From the NCBI RefSeq assembly GCF_030814215.1, contig NZ_JAUSUT010000001.1:744001-808000 (forward strand): a DNA stretch of 64,000 bases, given 5' to 3'. The stretch's first letter is position 1. The number at the start of each line of letters is the position of its first letter. A program made the translations under genes and the position numbers. The notes under the pieces are model-generated. The model saw nothing but the letters and a program-made list of their open reading frames with translations, ran no database searches and was not told where the DNA came from. The DNA comes from Amycolatopsis thermophila. Its GTDB lineage: Bacteria; Actinomycetota; Actinomycetes; Mycobacteriales; Pseudonocardiaceae. Of this stretch, positions 25,723 to 34,843 are shown in pieces.

Positions 25723-26205
25723 TCAGGCCCGTTCGGCGAGTTTCGCGGTCAGCTTCTCGAAGACGACGCCGGGCACCAGGTTCTTCACGTCGCCGCCGTA
25801 GGTGGCGACCTCCTTGACCAGCGAGCTGGACACGAAGCCGTAGGCCGGGTTGTTCGACATGAGCAGCGTCTCCACCCCGGAGAGCTCGCGGTTCATCTGC
25901 GCCATCTGCAGCTCGTAGTCGAAGTCGCTGACCGAGCGCAGGCCCTTGGCGATCGCCGCGATGTCGTGCTGCCTGCAGTACTCGACCAGCAGGCCGTGCC
26001 ACGAGTCCACCCGCACGTTGGGCAGGTGCGCGGTGATCTCGCGCAGCATCTCCATCCGCTCGTCGATGGAGAACATGCCCTTCTTCGACTTGTTGATCAT
26101 GACCGCGACCACGACCTCGTCGAACAGCTTGGCCGCCCGCTCGATGATGTCGAGGTGGCCGTTGGTCACCGGGTCGTAGGAGCCTGGACACACCGCACGC
26201 CGCAT
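25723..26205 (-). CDS. coaD: Phosphopantetheine adenylyltransferase
   Basis: A 160-residue enzyme for the penultimate step of coenzyme A synthesis (4'-phosphopantetheine + ATP to dephospho-CoA). It has the nucleotidyltransferase TxGH motif (DPVTNGH, His17), GLRSVSDFDYELQM, and the C-terminal SSSLVKEVATYGG. The ATG at 26203-26205 is preceded by TAGCGT and a 7-base gap, which suggests a leaderless transcript. rsmD ends 20 bp upstream. Confidence 0.96.
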   Translation of the reverse strand: MRRAVCPGSYDPVTNGHLDIIERAAKLFDEVVVAVMINKSKKGMFSIDERMEMLREITAHLPNVRVDSWHGLLVEYCRQHDIAAIAKGLRSVSDFDYELQMAQMNRELSGVETLLMSNNPAYGFVSSSLVKEVATYGGDVKNLVPGVVFEKLTAKLAERA

Positions 26206-26225
26206 GGCGCGGACGCTACCAAGCT

Positions 26226-26798
26226 CTACCCCCCGTGGCGCGATGAAGTGACGTACTCCGCCCAGTACAACGCCGTGTCGCCGTAACGCGAGGTGCGCAG
26301 CGGCCGGAAACCCGCCGGCCACTCCGGCTCGCCGTCCCGCAGCGCGCGCTCGACGATCACCAGCCCGTCCTCGGCGAGCCAGCCACCCTCGGCCAGTGCC
26401 ACCAGCACGGCCCCGATCCGGCCCGCACCCACCGAGTACGGCGGGTCGGCCAGCACCAGGTGGAACGGTTCGCCCGCGGGCTGCGCCAGCACGGTCTCGA
26501 CCGGACCGGAGCGCACGGAACCGCCCAGCCCGAGCGCGGTCACGTTGGCCTTGAGCACCTGGACGGCGCGGCGGTCGGACTCGACGAACACCGCGTCCGC
26601 CGCGCCCCGCGACAGCGCCTCGAGCCCCAGTGCGCCGGAACCGGCGTAGAGATCCAGGACACGTGCCTCCCGCAGCTCCCCCGCCGCCTCCAGGGCGTTG
26701 AACAACGCCTCCCGCACGCGCTCGGACGTCGGCCGGGTGCCCTGCGGGGGCACCTTCAGCCGCCTGCCGCTCGCCGCGCCCGCCACGATCCTGGTCAC
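26226..26798 (-). CDS. rsmD: 16S rRNA (guanine(966)-N(2))-methyltransferase
   Basis: A 190-residue SAM-dependent methyltransferase. It has RIVAGAASGRRL and RPTSERVREALFN at the N-terminus, the SAM-binding motif LDLYAGSGALGLEALSRGA, and the catalytic ADPPY. It modifies 16S rRNA in the small subunit. GTG start. It is followed by coaD as in most bacteria. Confidence 0.95.
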   Translation of the reverse strand: MTRIVAGAASGRRLKVPPQGTRPTSERVREALFNALEAAGELREARVLDLYAGSGALGLEALSRGAADAVFVESDRRAVQVLKANVTALGLGGSVRSGPVETVLAQPAGEPFHLVLADPPYSVGAGRIGAVLVALAEGGWLAEDGLVIVERALRDGEPEWPAGFRPLRTSRYGDTALYWAEYVTSSRHGG

Positions 26799-26869
26799 AC
26801 CCCCATCATCGCGCTGTGTTCTGCGCGGTGTTTTGGCCAGGACCCGGTGAACAGCGCGCGCGGCACGCG

Positions 26870-26917
26870 TAGAGTCAATCTTCCTGTTGCCGGCGAAGTG
26901 AGCTGTAGGAGCGCTGC
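26870..26917 (+). promoter_or_regulatory. Probable promoter and ribosome-binding site of the HelD-like gene
   Basis: A good actinobacterial -10 hexamer TAGAGT lies at 26870-26875 with GTGAAC 17 bases further upstream as a possible -35. The leader ends in TAGGAG seven bases before the GTG. No rifamycin-associated inverted repeat was seen in the region. Confidence 0.45.
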
Positions 26918-29050
26918 GTGTCGGAACCTCGGGTCAGACGGGCCGAGATCGCCATCGAACAACATCACGTGGACCGCGTCTACACCCGGCTCGCCGAACT
27001 CCGGGCGCAGGCGGAGGCCATGCGCGCCAAGGGTTACGAGATCGGCCACGGCGCCCAGCGCGAGGCCGTTTTCGAGCAGGCCTCGATGCTGTTCGAGCGC
27101 GACATGATGGTCCACCACGCGACCCAGACGCTGCAGACGCTGGACGCCGAGTACGAGGGCCTCGTGTTCGGTCGTCTGGACCACACCAGCGGGGAGAAGA
27201 TCTACGTCGGCCGCCTCGGCATCCGCGACGCCGAGTTCGACAACCTGGTGACCGACTGGCGCGCCCCCGCGGCCGCCGCGTTCTACCAGGCCACGGCCGA
27301 GGAACCGATGGACGTGGTCCGCCGCCGCGTCATCCGCTGCTCCGGGCAGACGGTGCTCGACGTGGACGACGACGTGCTGATCCCGGAGGCCGTCGGCGAC
27401 GACATGCGGGTGGTCGGCGAGGGCGCGCTGATGGCCGCGCTGGGCCGCTCGCGCGGCGACAAGATGCGCGACATCGTCGCCACCATCCAGAAGGAGCAGG
27501 ACGAGGTCATCCGGGCCCCGTGGCGCGGTGTCACCGAGATCACCGGCGGCCCGGGCACCGGCAAGACCGCGGTCGCGCTGCACCGCGCGGCCTACCTGCT
27601 GTACCGGCACCGCCGGCAGCTCGGCGGGGCCGGCGTGCTGGTGGTCGGCCCGTCCGGGGTGTTCACGAACTACATCTCGCGCGTGCTGCCGTCGATGGGT
27701 GAGACCAACGTCGAGCTGCGGGCGCTGGGCGCCGTGCTCGACGGCATCGACACCGACCGGCAGGACCCGGCGCCGCTGGCCGCGATCAAGGGATCGCTGC
27801 GGATGCGCAAGGTGCTGCTCAAGGCGATGCGCGACACCCCGCCGGACGTCCCCGACGAGATGCGCATCCTCTACAAGGGCGACCTGCTCAAGCTGACCCG
27901 CAAGGAGCTGGAGAAGGTCCGCCGCCGCGTCCACGGCCACGGCGGGCCGCCGAACCGGTCCCGGGTGCGCGCGGCCGAGGCGCTGCTGGAGGCGCTGGCC
28001 GACCGCGCCGAGGAGAACGCCCGCACCGACGGCCGCACCATCGACCGCGCCGAGCTGATCCACGACCTGGGCGAGCGGATCGACTTCCACCGCTTCCTCG
28101 TCGTCTGGTGGCCGGTGCTGTACCCCGGCGAGATCCTGCGCTGGCTGGGCGATCCGAAGCGGCTGACGAAGGCCGCGCGCGGCGTGCTGACCCCCGGCGA
28201 GGTCGATCTGCTGGCGGCGTCCTTCGCCGACCGCGAGCGCGAGTGGACGGTCGCCGACGTGGCGCTGCTCGACGAGCTGCGCGTGCTGGTCGGCCCGCCG
28301 CCCAAGCGCCGCCGCCGCGCCCAGCAGATCGAGCTGGACGCCGCACCGCCGGAGCGCGGCTCGCAGGGCAAGCCGCACCGGCCGGAGCACTACGACGAGT
28401 ACTCGCACATCGTCGTCGACGAGTCGCAGGACCTCTCGCCGATGCAGTGGCGGATGGTCGGGCGGCGCGGCAGGTACGCCAGCTGGACGGTCGTCGGCGA
28501 CCCGGTGCAGAGCTCGTGGCCGGACCCGGAGGAGGCGGCCCAGGCTCGCACGCAGGTCTTCGGGCCGCGCACCCCGATCCGCCGCTACACGCTGCGCACC
28601 AACTACCGGAACTCGGCGGAGATCTTCGAGCTGGCCGCCCGCGTGGTCGCCGGGCACGCGGCGGAGGGCGAGCTGCCGCGCGCGGTCCGGACCACCGGTC
28701 TCGAACCGGACGTGCGGACGGTCGAGCCGGCCGGGGTGGAGAGCGCGGTGCAGGCCGCGGCGAAGGAGCTGCTGGACTCGGTCGAGGGCACGGTCGGTGT
28801 GATCTGCGCCATGGACCGGGTCGCCGAGGTCGGCACCTGGGTGCGGGGGCACGCCGACGAGCGGCTCAAGGTCGTCGGCAGCCTCGACGCCAAGGGCCTG
28901 GAGTACGACGCCGTCGTGCTGGTGGAGCCGACCGAGCTGATCACCGAGTCGATGACCGGCCGCCGGGTGCTCTACGTCGCGCTGACCCGCGCCACGCAGC
29001 AGCTGACGGTCGTGGCCTCCGACGACGAGTGGCTGCCCGCCGCGAAATAA
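26918..29050 (+). CDS. helD: HelD-like superfamily 1 helicase (RNA polymerase recycling factor)
   Basis: A 710-residue protein. A charged helical N-terminal arm (about 1-70) precedes a UvrD/Rep-type motor. Walker A GGPGTGKTAVA lies near residues 210-220, VVDESQDLSPMQW is motif II, a QSSWPD segment follows, and motif VI is RVLYVALTRATQQL. This domain order and size fit actinobacterial class II HelD, which removes stalled RNA polymerase from DNA and can displace rifamycins. It may therefore influence rifamycin tolerance, but the usual rifamycin-responsive element was not found upstream. A general DNA helicase is the alternative. Confidence 0.82.
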   Translation: MSEPRVRRAEIAIEQHHVDRVYTRLAELRAQAEAMRAKGYEIGHGAQREAVFEQASMLFERDMMVHHATQTLQTLDAEYEGLVFGRLDHTSGEKIYVGRLGIRDAEFDNLVTDWRAPAAAAFYQATAEEPMDVVRRRVIRCSGQTVLDVDDDVLIPEAVGDDMRVVGEGALMAALGRSRGDKMRDIVATIQKEQDEVIRAPWRGVTEITGGPGTGKTAVALHRAAYLLYRHRRQLGGAGVLVVGPSGVFTNYISRVLPSMGETNVELRALGAVLDGIDTDRQDPAPLAAIKGSLRMRKVLLKAMRDTPPDVPDEMRILYKGDLLKLTRKELEKVRRRVHGHGGPPNRSRVRAAEALLEALADRAEENARTDGRTIDRAELIHDLGERIDFHRFLVVWWPVLYPGEILRWLGDPKRLTKAARGVLTPGEVDLLAASFADREREWTVADVALLDELRVLVGPPPKRRRRAQQIELDAAPPERGSQGKPHRPEHYDEYSHIVVDESQDLSPMQWRMVGRRGRYASWTVVGDPVQSSWPDPEEAAQARTQVFGPRTPIRRYTLRTNYRNSAEIFELAARVVAGHAAEGELPRAVRTTGLEPDVRTVEPAGVESAVQAAAKELLDSVEGTVGVICAMDRVAEVGTWVRGHADERLKVVGSLDAKGLEYDAVVLVEPTELITESMTGRRVLYVALTRATQQLTVVASDDEWLPAAK

Positions 29051-29162
29051 ATCACGAAAACCGCAACCCTTCCGTTAGTCCCCGTCATTTCCCGGGCAAT
29101 TACCATGCACGGCGAGACCGATCGTCTCTTCGTGGTGTCACAGGACCGGGATGGAGCACCAA

Positions 29163-30098
29163 ATGGCAGGTTGGGTGCGTGCTGCGCGCCGTACGGCGGC
29201 CTCGATCGGCCTCGCCGCGGCGCTGCTCACGACCGCCGCGTGCACGGGCGACGGCGGCAACGCGGGCGTGAGCGGGGACGTTTCCTCAGGTCAGGGAGTC
29301 ATCGGCGAGGCGCCGGTGGCGAGCGAGGCGGACCTGGCGGCGAGCCCCACGGCACAGGCCATCAGGTCACGCGGCACGTTGATCATCGGCGGCGACGAGA
29401 ACCTGCCCCTGCTGTCCCAGCGCAATCCGATCACCGGGAGCACCGACGGATTCGACGCCACACTCGGAAAAATGCTCGCGAAATACATCGTCGGCAGGCC
29501 GAACGTCAACATCGTGACGACCACACCGGAAACACGTGAGGCCATGCTGAAAACGGGCACCGTGGACACGGTGATCCGGATCTACACGATCACGGCAGAG
29601 CGGGCACAACGGGTCGCGTTCGCCGGGCCATACCTGCTGTCCGGGCAGGCGATCGCCACCCTCAAGGGCGCCACCGGCATCAACGACCCCGCCGACCTCA
29701 ACGGCAAGACCGTGCTGGCGGTGGCGGGCACGACCAGCGTGACGGCGCTCCAGCAGCGGGCGCCGGGCGCGAAGATCACCACGTTCGGCACGGCCGAGGA
29801 GTGCGTGCAGGCGCTGGAGCAGGGCAAGGGCGACGCGTACGTGCACGATCTGACCGTGCTCGCCGGCGAGGCCCAGCTGGACGCGAAGCTGCAGATCAGC
29901 GGGCAGCCGTTCACCAGCGAGCCGTACGGCATCGGCCTCAAGCTCGGCGACGAGTCGTTCAAGCGGTTCGTCAACGACTGGCTGCGCAAGATCGAGGCGG
30001 CCGGGCTGTGGCAGCGGGCCTGGCAGGAGACGCTGGGCACCGTCGTGACGGGCACGGCGCCGACCCCGCCGCAGATCGGCTCGGTGCCCGGCTCCTAG
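29163..30098 (+). CDS. Glutamate/amino acid-type solute-binding lipoprotein
   Basis: A 311-residue protein. The signal sequence ends in a lipobox (LLTTAAC, Cys near residue 27), so the mature protein should be membrane-anchored. The rest is a family 3 solute-binding domain: LIIGGDENLPLLS, GFDATLGKMLAKYI, DTVIRIYTITAERAQRVAFA, then the hinge and PYGIGLKLGDESFKRFVNDW. It resembles GluB-type glutamate binders. The ATG at 29163 is preferred because GGAG lies 7 bases upstream. No permease or ATPase genes are adjacent. Confidence 0.82.
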   Translation: MAGWVRAARRTAASIGLAAALLTTAACTGDGGNAGVSGDVSSGQGVIGEAPVASEADLAASPTAQAIRSRGTLIIGGDENLPLLSQRNPITGSTDGFDATLGKMLAKYIVGRPNVNIVTTTPETREAMLKTGTVDTVIRIYTITAERAQRVAFAGPYLLSGQAIATLKGATGINDPADLNGKTVLAVAGTTSVTALQQRAPGAKITTFGTAEECVQALEQGKGDAYVHDLTVLAGEAQLDAKLQISGQPFTSEPYGIGLKLGDESFKRFVNDWLRKIEAAGLWQRAWQETLGTVVTGTAPTPPQIGSVPGS

Positions 30099-30162
30099 GG
30101 CCGGTCCCGCGCCGCGGTGGCGGATCAGCTCCCCGGCGGGGCCGCCCAGCCTGGCCCTCGTG

Positions 30163-30190
30163 GCCGGTCGCCCGCCGCCCGGCTTCTTTT
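30163..30190 (+). terminator. Probable terminator after the binding-protein gene
   Basis: GCCGG (30163-30167) pairs with CCGGC (30179-30183) and is directly followed by TTCTTTTTC, a clear T-rich tail. The stem is short but GC-rich; it lies 65 bases past the stop codon. Confidence 0.5.
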
Positions 30191-30239
30191 TCGTGGTTCC
30201 TGATCAAGGAGCTGTGGTCGCCAGGTTCGGTATGACTGA

Positions 30240-30529
30240 TGCCCCCAGTCGAGGTCATGATGCGGGCTCCGGCACCAGCATCAAGGGCGAACACCCGGCC
30301 CGCACCGGCAACCGCAGCTCAAACGAGCCCTCTTCCTCGCCGCCTTCGCCGCTCTCTCCGACCCCACCAGCAGGACTACTACCAGCGCCAACGCGACGAA
30401 GGCAACAAGCACAACGCCGCCCTCATCTGCCTAGCCCGCCGCCGCTGCGACGTCATCTACGCCATGCTCCGCAACCGCACCTACTACCGCCCCCAGCCCA
30501 CCCCGACCCCGTCAACGGCTGCGGCTTGA
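30240..30529 (+). pseudogene. Relic of an IS110-family transposase (C-terminal part, two frameshifts)
   Basis: Three consecutive frames rebuild the C-terminus of an IS110/IS1111-type transposase. First GSGTSIKGEHPARTGNR, then KRALFLAAFAALSDPTSR, then DYYQRQRDEGNKHNAALICL continuing to [10 protein letters not shown] and a TGA at 30527. The transposase_20 signature ([17 protein letters not shown]) is clear. The catalytic N-terminal DEDD domain is missing, so it is a dead remnant. Confidence 0.75.
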
Positions 30530-30566
30530 CAACCCCATCGGGACACCCCGCGCCACGGGCCTTCCG

Positions 30567-31646
30567 TCACACCCGCATCGGGACCACCACGTAGGTCACC
30601 GCCACCCCGCCGTCCGCCGGGGCGGTGAACACCGTCGGCCGCAGACCCTCCTGCTGCTCGATCCGCACCCTCCGCCCGGCGAACGGTTTGAGCGCGTCGA
30701 GCAGGTAGCGCGCCTGGTACGTGGAGCTCCCGTGGCAGCCGGACACGCCGGCCTTGACGACCTGCTCCGATTCGCCGCCCCGCGGATCGCTGCTGAGCAC
30801 CCGCAGCTCCCCGTCCCAGCCGGCGAGGGTGACCGTGCCGCGTGGCCCGGCGTAGGGCGACGCCCGGCGCAGGGCCGCGGCGAGCGCGTCGGCCTCCAGT
30901 TCGACCGTGCCGGACGGCTCGGCGCGGGCCAACTGCCGCGCCCGCTCGTCGGGGAAGGGAACCGCCAGCAGCGCGGTGACGAACGAGTCCGGACCCCAGG
31001 CCAGGCCGAGCCGGTCGTCGTCGGCGCCGAGGACGACCGACGGCGCCGCCCCGAACCCGCGTGCCAGACCGGACAGCACGGTCGCGGGCGCGAGCACGTC
31101 CAACGTGCCGCCGTCCCAGTCCACCGTGGCCAGTGCCATCCGGTACCGGTCGGTGGCCAGCAGCGTCAGCCCCTCCGCGTCGGTCCACATGCGCACGCCG
31201 GTGAAGATCGGCAGCGCGTCCTCCCGGGAGGCCGCGCTCGCCACAGCCTCGACGGCGGTCCGCAGGGCACGGCCGCCGACCGATCCCGCCAGTGGTGGCG
31301 CGTTCGCCACCGGCGGGTGGACCGCGCGATCCATCAGCGGCAGCGCGAACCGGGCGCCGGGTGCGCGGACCACCAGCCTGCTCTCCTCGACCACCACCCG
31401 CACCTCCTCCGCGTCGAGCGCCCGCAGCGTCTCGGCGAGCGGGCGGAGTGGCACGAGCGCCTCGCCGTCGGCGTGCACCAGGGCGGGGCGCTCCAACCGG
31501 AGCGCCTGGTCCGGCGCGGCCGCGGCGACAGCCAGTCCCTCCGCGGTGGCGGTCAGCAGAACACCGCCGAGGGCGGGCGCGGGGAGCAGCCGCGCCGCGT
31601 CCGCCGTCGCGGCGGCCAGGACGGCGGTGGAGGCGGTGAGGTCCAT
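30567..31646 (-). CDS. DNA polymerase III beta-clamp (DnaN) paralogue
   Basis: A 359-residue protein with the three-domain sliding-clamp architecture. It shows [20 protein letters not shown], then [66 protein letters not shown], and a C-terminal [10 protein letters not shown] resembling the clamp's partner-binding end. It is somewhat shorter and more Ala-rich than a housekeeping DnaN and lies far from dnaA-type neighbours, so I call it a second clamp. Its role may be specialised repair or simply redundancy. Divergent from the LLM oxidoreductase gene. Confidence 0.8.
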   Translation of the reverse strand: MDLTASTAVLAAATADAARLLPAPALGGVLLTATAEGLAVAAAAPDQALRLERPALVHADGEALVPLRPLAETLRALDAEEVRVVVEESRLVVRAPGARFALPLMDRAVHPPVANAPPLAGSVGGRALRTAVEAVASAASREDALPIFTGVRMWTDAEGLTLLATDRYRMALATVDWDGGTLDVLAPATVLSGLARGFGAAPSVVLGADDDRLGLAWGPDSFVTALLAVPFPDERARQLARAEPSGTVELEADALAAALRRASPYAGPRGTVTLAGWDGELRVLSSDPRGGESEQVVKAGVSGCHGSSTYQARYLLDALKPFAGRRVRIEQQEGLRPTVFTAPADGGVAVTYVVVPMRV

Positions 31647-31721
31647 GCGGCGGACGTTAGCGGCGGGGTACGACAAAACCGGTGGGGAAGAGTCGCGGCC
31701 CGGCCGGCGTTGGACGTTGCC

Positions 31722-32716
31722 GTGAGTTCCCTGTCCGAGGTCGCGCTGTCCGTACTGGACCTGTCCCCCATCCCGAGCGGCGCCGACGCCGGTACCGCGT
31801 TGCGCAGCACCGTCGAGCTGGCCCGGCACACCGAGCGGCTGGGTTACCGCCGGTTCTGGGTGGCCGAGCACCACAACATGCCCGGTATCGCCAGTTCCGC
31901 CACGACGGTCCTGATGAGCCACGTGGCGGCGGCGACGGAGACGATCCGCGTGGGCTCCGGCGGGATCATGCTGCCCAACCACGCGCCGCTGGTGGTGGCC
32001 GAGCAGTTCGGGATGCTCGAGGCGTTCCACCCGGGACGGATCGACCTGGGCATCGGGCGTGCGCCGGGCACGGACCAGCGGACCGCGATCGCCCTGCGCG
32101 GGTCGGCCCAGGCGCTGGGGGCCGACGACTTCCCGCAGAAGCTGACCGAGCTGCTGGCCTACTTCGACGGCGACGGACCGGTGCGCGCGGTGCCCGGCGC
32201 CGGCTACCGGCCGCCGGTGTGGCTGCTCGGGTCCAGCGGGTTCAGCGCCCGCCTGGCCGGTTCGCTGGGGTTGCCGTTCGCGTTCGCGCACCACTTCAGC
32301 GCGCGGAACACGCTCCTGCGGTGCAGCTGTACCGCGACTCGTTCCGGCCGTCGGAGGCCCTGCCGGAGCCGTACGTGATGCTCGGGGCGGCCGTGATCTG
32401 CGCCGAGACCGACGAGCGGGCGCGGTGGCTGGCCGGGCCCAGCGGGCTGCAGTTCGCCAGCCTGCGCCGCGGGCGGCCGATCCCGCTGCCCACCCCGGAG
32501 GAGGCGGCGGAGTACGCGTACTCCGCCCTCGACCGGCAGCTGGTGGACGAACGCCTGGCCACGACGATCCACGGCTCACCGTCGACGGTGCGCAAGGGGC
32601 TGGAAGCGCTGATCGGAGACACCGGCGCCGACGAGATCATGATCACGACGATGGTGCACGGCGCGGCCGACCGGGTGCGCTCGTACGAGCTGGTCGCGCA
32701 GCTCGCCTCGGAGTAG
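31722..32716 (+). pseudogene. LLM-class flavin-dependent oxidoreductase, interrupted by a frameshift
   Basis: From the GTG at 31722 the frame reads a bacterial luciferase-like monooxygenase: [66 protein letters not shown], then [20 protein letters not shown]. After about 32312 the frame breaks. The matching C-terminal part ([20 protein letters not shown] to the stop at 32714-32716) is in another frame, consistent with loss of one base near 32313-32316. The family uses F420H2 or FMNH2. It could be a real mutation or a sequence error, because both halves look well conserved. Confidence 0.8.
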
Positions 32717-32779
32717 CGCGGCAACATGCCTCTGAACTGGTCCGGGGTGCGGAGGCGGGCGAAAAGGTGACGATCAGCC

Positions 32780-32920
32780 GTGTCCGGGGGGCCGCGCGTG
32801 CGCTTGGTCGCCGTCGATCCCCGCACGTGGCGCAGCTGCCACGAGATCGCCGACGTGTTCACCGGCCCGGAGTGGGAGTGCGACCGCGACCGCGTCGACC
32901 AGGCGCTCCGCGCCCCGTGA
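32780..32920 (+). CDS. Possible 46-residue protein, unknown
   Basis: A small GTG-started frame in the 400-bp gap between the LLM gene and the convergent methyltransferase gene. It encodes a basic start, then RTWRSCHEIADVFTGPEWEC and an acidic-basic end. Third-position GC is high, but there is no clear ribosome-binding site and I recognise no family. The rest of the gap (32717-32779 and 32921-33076) shows nothing recognisable. Confidence 0.3.
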   Translation: MSGGPRVRLVAVDPRTWRSCHEIADVFTGPEWECDRDRVDQALRAP

Positions 32921-33076
32921 GTGCCCGCGTGACGGCAGCGCGCGGGCACCGGTCGCCTCCAGCTACCGGGGGCTCGAGGGCCGACCGGAAGCCGGGCGCC
33001 CGGACGATGGCCCTCCTCTCGCGGCCACCGCGCACGCCCGCGGCGCGCGGTTGTACACCCGCAACGCCGAGGTCAT

Positions 33077-33107
33077 GTGGTGCCCGCGGCTCCGCCGCGG
33101 GCACCAC
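33077..33107 (-). terminator. Strong hairpin after the CFA-type methyltransferase gene
   Basis: A perfect 13-bp stem (33077-33089 with 33095-33107) with a 5-base loop, 10 bases past the stop codon on the minus strand. It has no T-run, the I-shaped form frequent in actinobacteria. It could serve both converging units. Confidence 0.65.
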
Positions 33108-33116
33108 CACCGGAAC

Positions 33117-34409
33117 TCAGGACAGCCATTGCGAGCGCACCGGCGGCATCCCGCTGCCCCCGCGCGCCGAGGGCTTCACCGCGAGGATCTGGTTCACCCC
33201 GATGGCCCCGCTTTCGAAACTGAGCGCCGACGCGGCCATGTACAACCGCCAGACGCGGGCGCGTCCGGGGCTGCTCAACCGCACCGCCTCGGCCCAGTTC
33301 GCCTCCAGGTTCGCCACCCACGCGCGCAGCGTGCGCCCGTAGTGCTCGCGCAACGCCTCCACGTCGCGCACCTCGAAGCCGGCCTCCTCGATCGCCCCGG
33401 CCATCACGCTCACCGGCTCCAGCTCACCGTCCGGGAAGACGTACCGGTCGATGAACGACGTCTTCTGGTCCCGCGCCGGCGCCGTCGGGTGACGGGAGAT
33501 CGCGTGGTTGAGCAACCGCCCCTCGGGCCGCAGCAACGCGAACAGCGACCGCGCGTACACCGGCAGCATCGACGCCCCGACGTGCTCGGCCATGCCGATG
33601 CTGGAAATCGCGTCGAACGGGCCGTCGGACACCTCGCGGTAGTCCTGCACCCGGATCTCCACCAGGTCCGACAGCCCCTCCTCGGCGACCCGCTTCCGCG
33701 CGAAATCCGCCTGGGCCTGCGACAGCGTGACACCGACCGCGTGCGCCCCGTACTGCTTGGCCGCGTGGATGACGAACGTGCCCCACCCGCAGCCGACGTC
33801 GAGCACGCGCATGCCCTCGCGCAGCCCCAGCTTGCGCGCCACCAGATCGACCTTCGCGATCTGCGCCTGCTCCAGCGTCGTCTCGGGCCGGGCCCACACG
33901 GCGCACGAGTACGTCATCGACGGACCGAGCACCAGCGAGTAGAAGTCGTTGCCGACGTCGTAGTGGTGCGAGATCGCCGCGGCGTCCCGCTTGCGCGAGT
34001 GCATCCGCCCGCCCAGCCGGATCTCCTCCGGCGGCGGCTTCGGCGGGAATCCGACGACACCCAGCTTCAGCGCCGTGCGCGCAAGGTCCCGCCGCGCCGC
34101 CCACCCGAGGTCGACGTCGAAACCGCCGTCGTGGGCCAGGGCGTACAACCGTTCCAGCCCTTCCACGAACGGCCCGTCGAGGTCGATCTCCCCGGCGACG
34201 TACGCGCGCGACAACCCCAGCTCGTTCGGCGCCCACAGCAGGCGCCGCAGCGCGCGGCGGTGTTTCAGGTGCAGGACGGGCGCGTCCGGCGGGCCGGTTT
34301 CGCTGCCGTCCCAGCATCGGATCCGGATCGGGACTTTCTGGCCCAGCGCCGTGTTCAAGAGTTCTCCGACGGCGCTCGCGACCCCGCGTGCGCTACCCAC
34401 GAACTCCAT
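33117..34409 (-). CDS. Cyclopropane-fatty-acyl-phospholipid synthase-family methyltransferase
   Basis: A 430-residue SAM-dependent enzyme. The N-terminal lipid-binding part (about 1-120) precedes AISHHYDVGNDFYSLVLGPS and MTYSCAVW, the SAM loop VLDVGCGWGTFVIHAA near residue 205, DYREVSDGPFDAISSIGMAEH, and the catalytic-site segment SFIDRYVFPDGEL. Enzymes of this family add a methylene or methyl group to unsaturated acyl chains of membrane phospholipids (cyclopropane or tuberculostearic-type products); the exact reaction is not decided by sequence. The ATG sits in an AT-richer stretch. It is transcribed alone. Confidence 0.88.
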   Translation of the reverse strand: MEFVGSARGVASAVGELLNTALGQKVPIRIRCWDGSETGPPDAPVLHLKHRRALRRLLWAPNELGLSRAYVAGEIDLDGPFVEGLERLYALAHDGGFDVDLGWAARRDLARTALKLGVVGFPPKPPPEEIRLGGRMHSRKRDAAAISHHYDVGNDFYSLVLGPSMTYSCAVWARPETTLEQAQIAKVDLVARKLGLREGMRVLDVGCGWGTFVIHAAKQYGAHAVGVTLSQAQADFARKRVAEEGLSDLVEIRVQDYREVSDGPFDAISSIGMAEHVGASMLPVYARSLFALLRPEGRLLNHAISRHPTAPARDQKTSFIDRYVFPDGELEPVSVMAGAIEEAGFEVRDVEALREHYGRTLRAWVANLEANWAEAVRLSSPGRARVWRLYMAASALSFESGAIGVNQILAVKPSARGGSGMPPVRSQWLS

Positions 34410-34843
34410 TCAAGCACGCGCGACGGCAAATCGCTTGTATCAGCGAAGTAATTCACCAATGGTGTCCACACGAGCGAGAAATACCCGTTCATCCCTTTTG
34501 CCGGAAACGCATTCGACGAGCTCGGCCGCCACGCTGGCGAGCACAGGACCATCCCGTGGACGGGGCACCCCGTCCACCGCGCGGGCCGCGGCGGCCGGCA
34601 CCAGACCGACCGCGCAGTGCCCGCCGATCGTCAGCACCGGGCCGCCGGCGAGCGCCGCTGTGCCGCTTCTTGTTGTCCAGCAACGCTTCCCGGTGCGCGA
34701 TGCACCTCGCCCGCGAACGCGGAACGGGCCCGGCACCCCCGCGGGCAGTTCGCCCGCCCGGGGTGTCCGGGCCCTTGCCACTGCGGCACCACCTGGATCG
34801 GCGCGGCACCGACCCTAGCGACGGCCCGCGGACCGCACGCGAT
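34410..34843. other. 434-bp gap between pyc and the CFA-type gene
   Basis: The right half holds the hairpin after pyc. Positions 34440-34560 are less GC-rich and probably hold the promoter of the methyltransferase gene. A minus-strand frame ending at 34440 (last residues AELVECVSGKRDERVFLARV then DTIGELLR) has some coding character. It has no credible start and no family I recognise; it may be a gene remnant. Confidence 0.4.
34726..34774 (-). terminator. Long imperfect hairpin downstream of pyc
   Basis: GGGCCCGG near 34726 pairs with CCGGGCCC at 34767-34774, continued inward by CACCCC/GGGGTG and GCGGGC/CGCCCG around an AGTT loop. The stem is about 20 bp with small bulges. It starts 70 bases past the pyc stop on the minus strand. 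Confidence 0.6.

Noticed and set aside
26799-26917. Rifamycin-associated element upstream of the HelD-like gene
   Set aside because: No 19-bp GGGGCTTGC-type inverted repeat could be found in the 119-bp gap.
34440-34781. Small minus-strand gene in the pyc-CFA gap
   Set aside because: Some coding character near its end, but no plausible start or ribosome-binding site, and its upstream part runs through the hairpin after pyc; kept only as a possible remnant.
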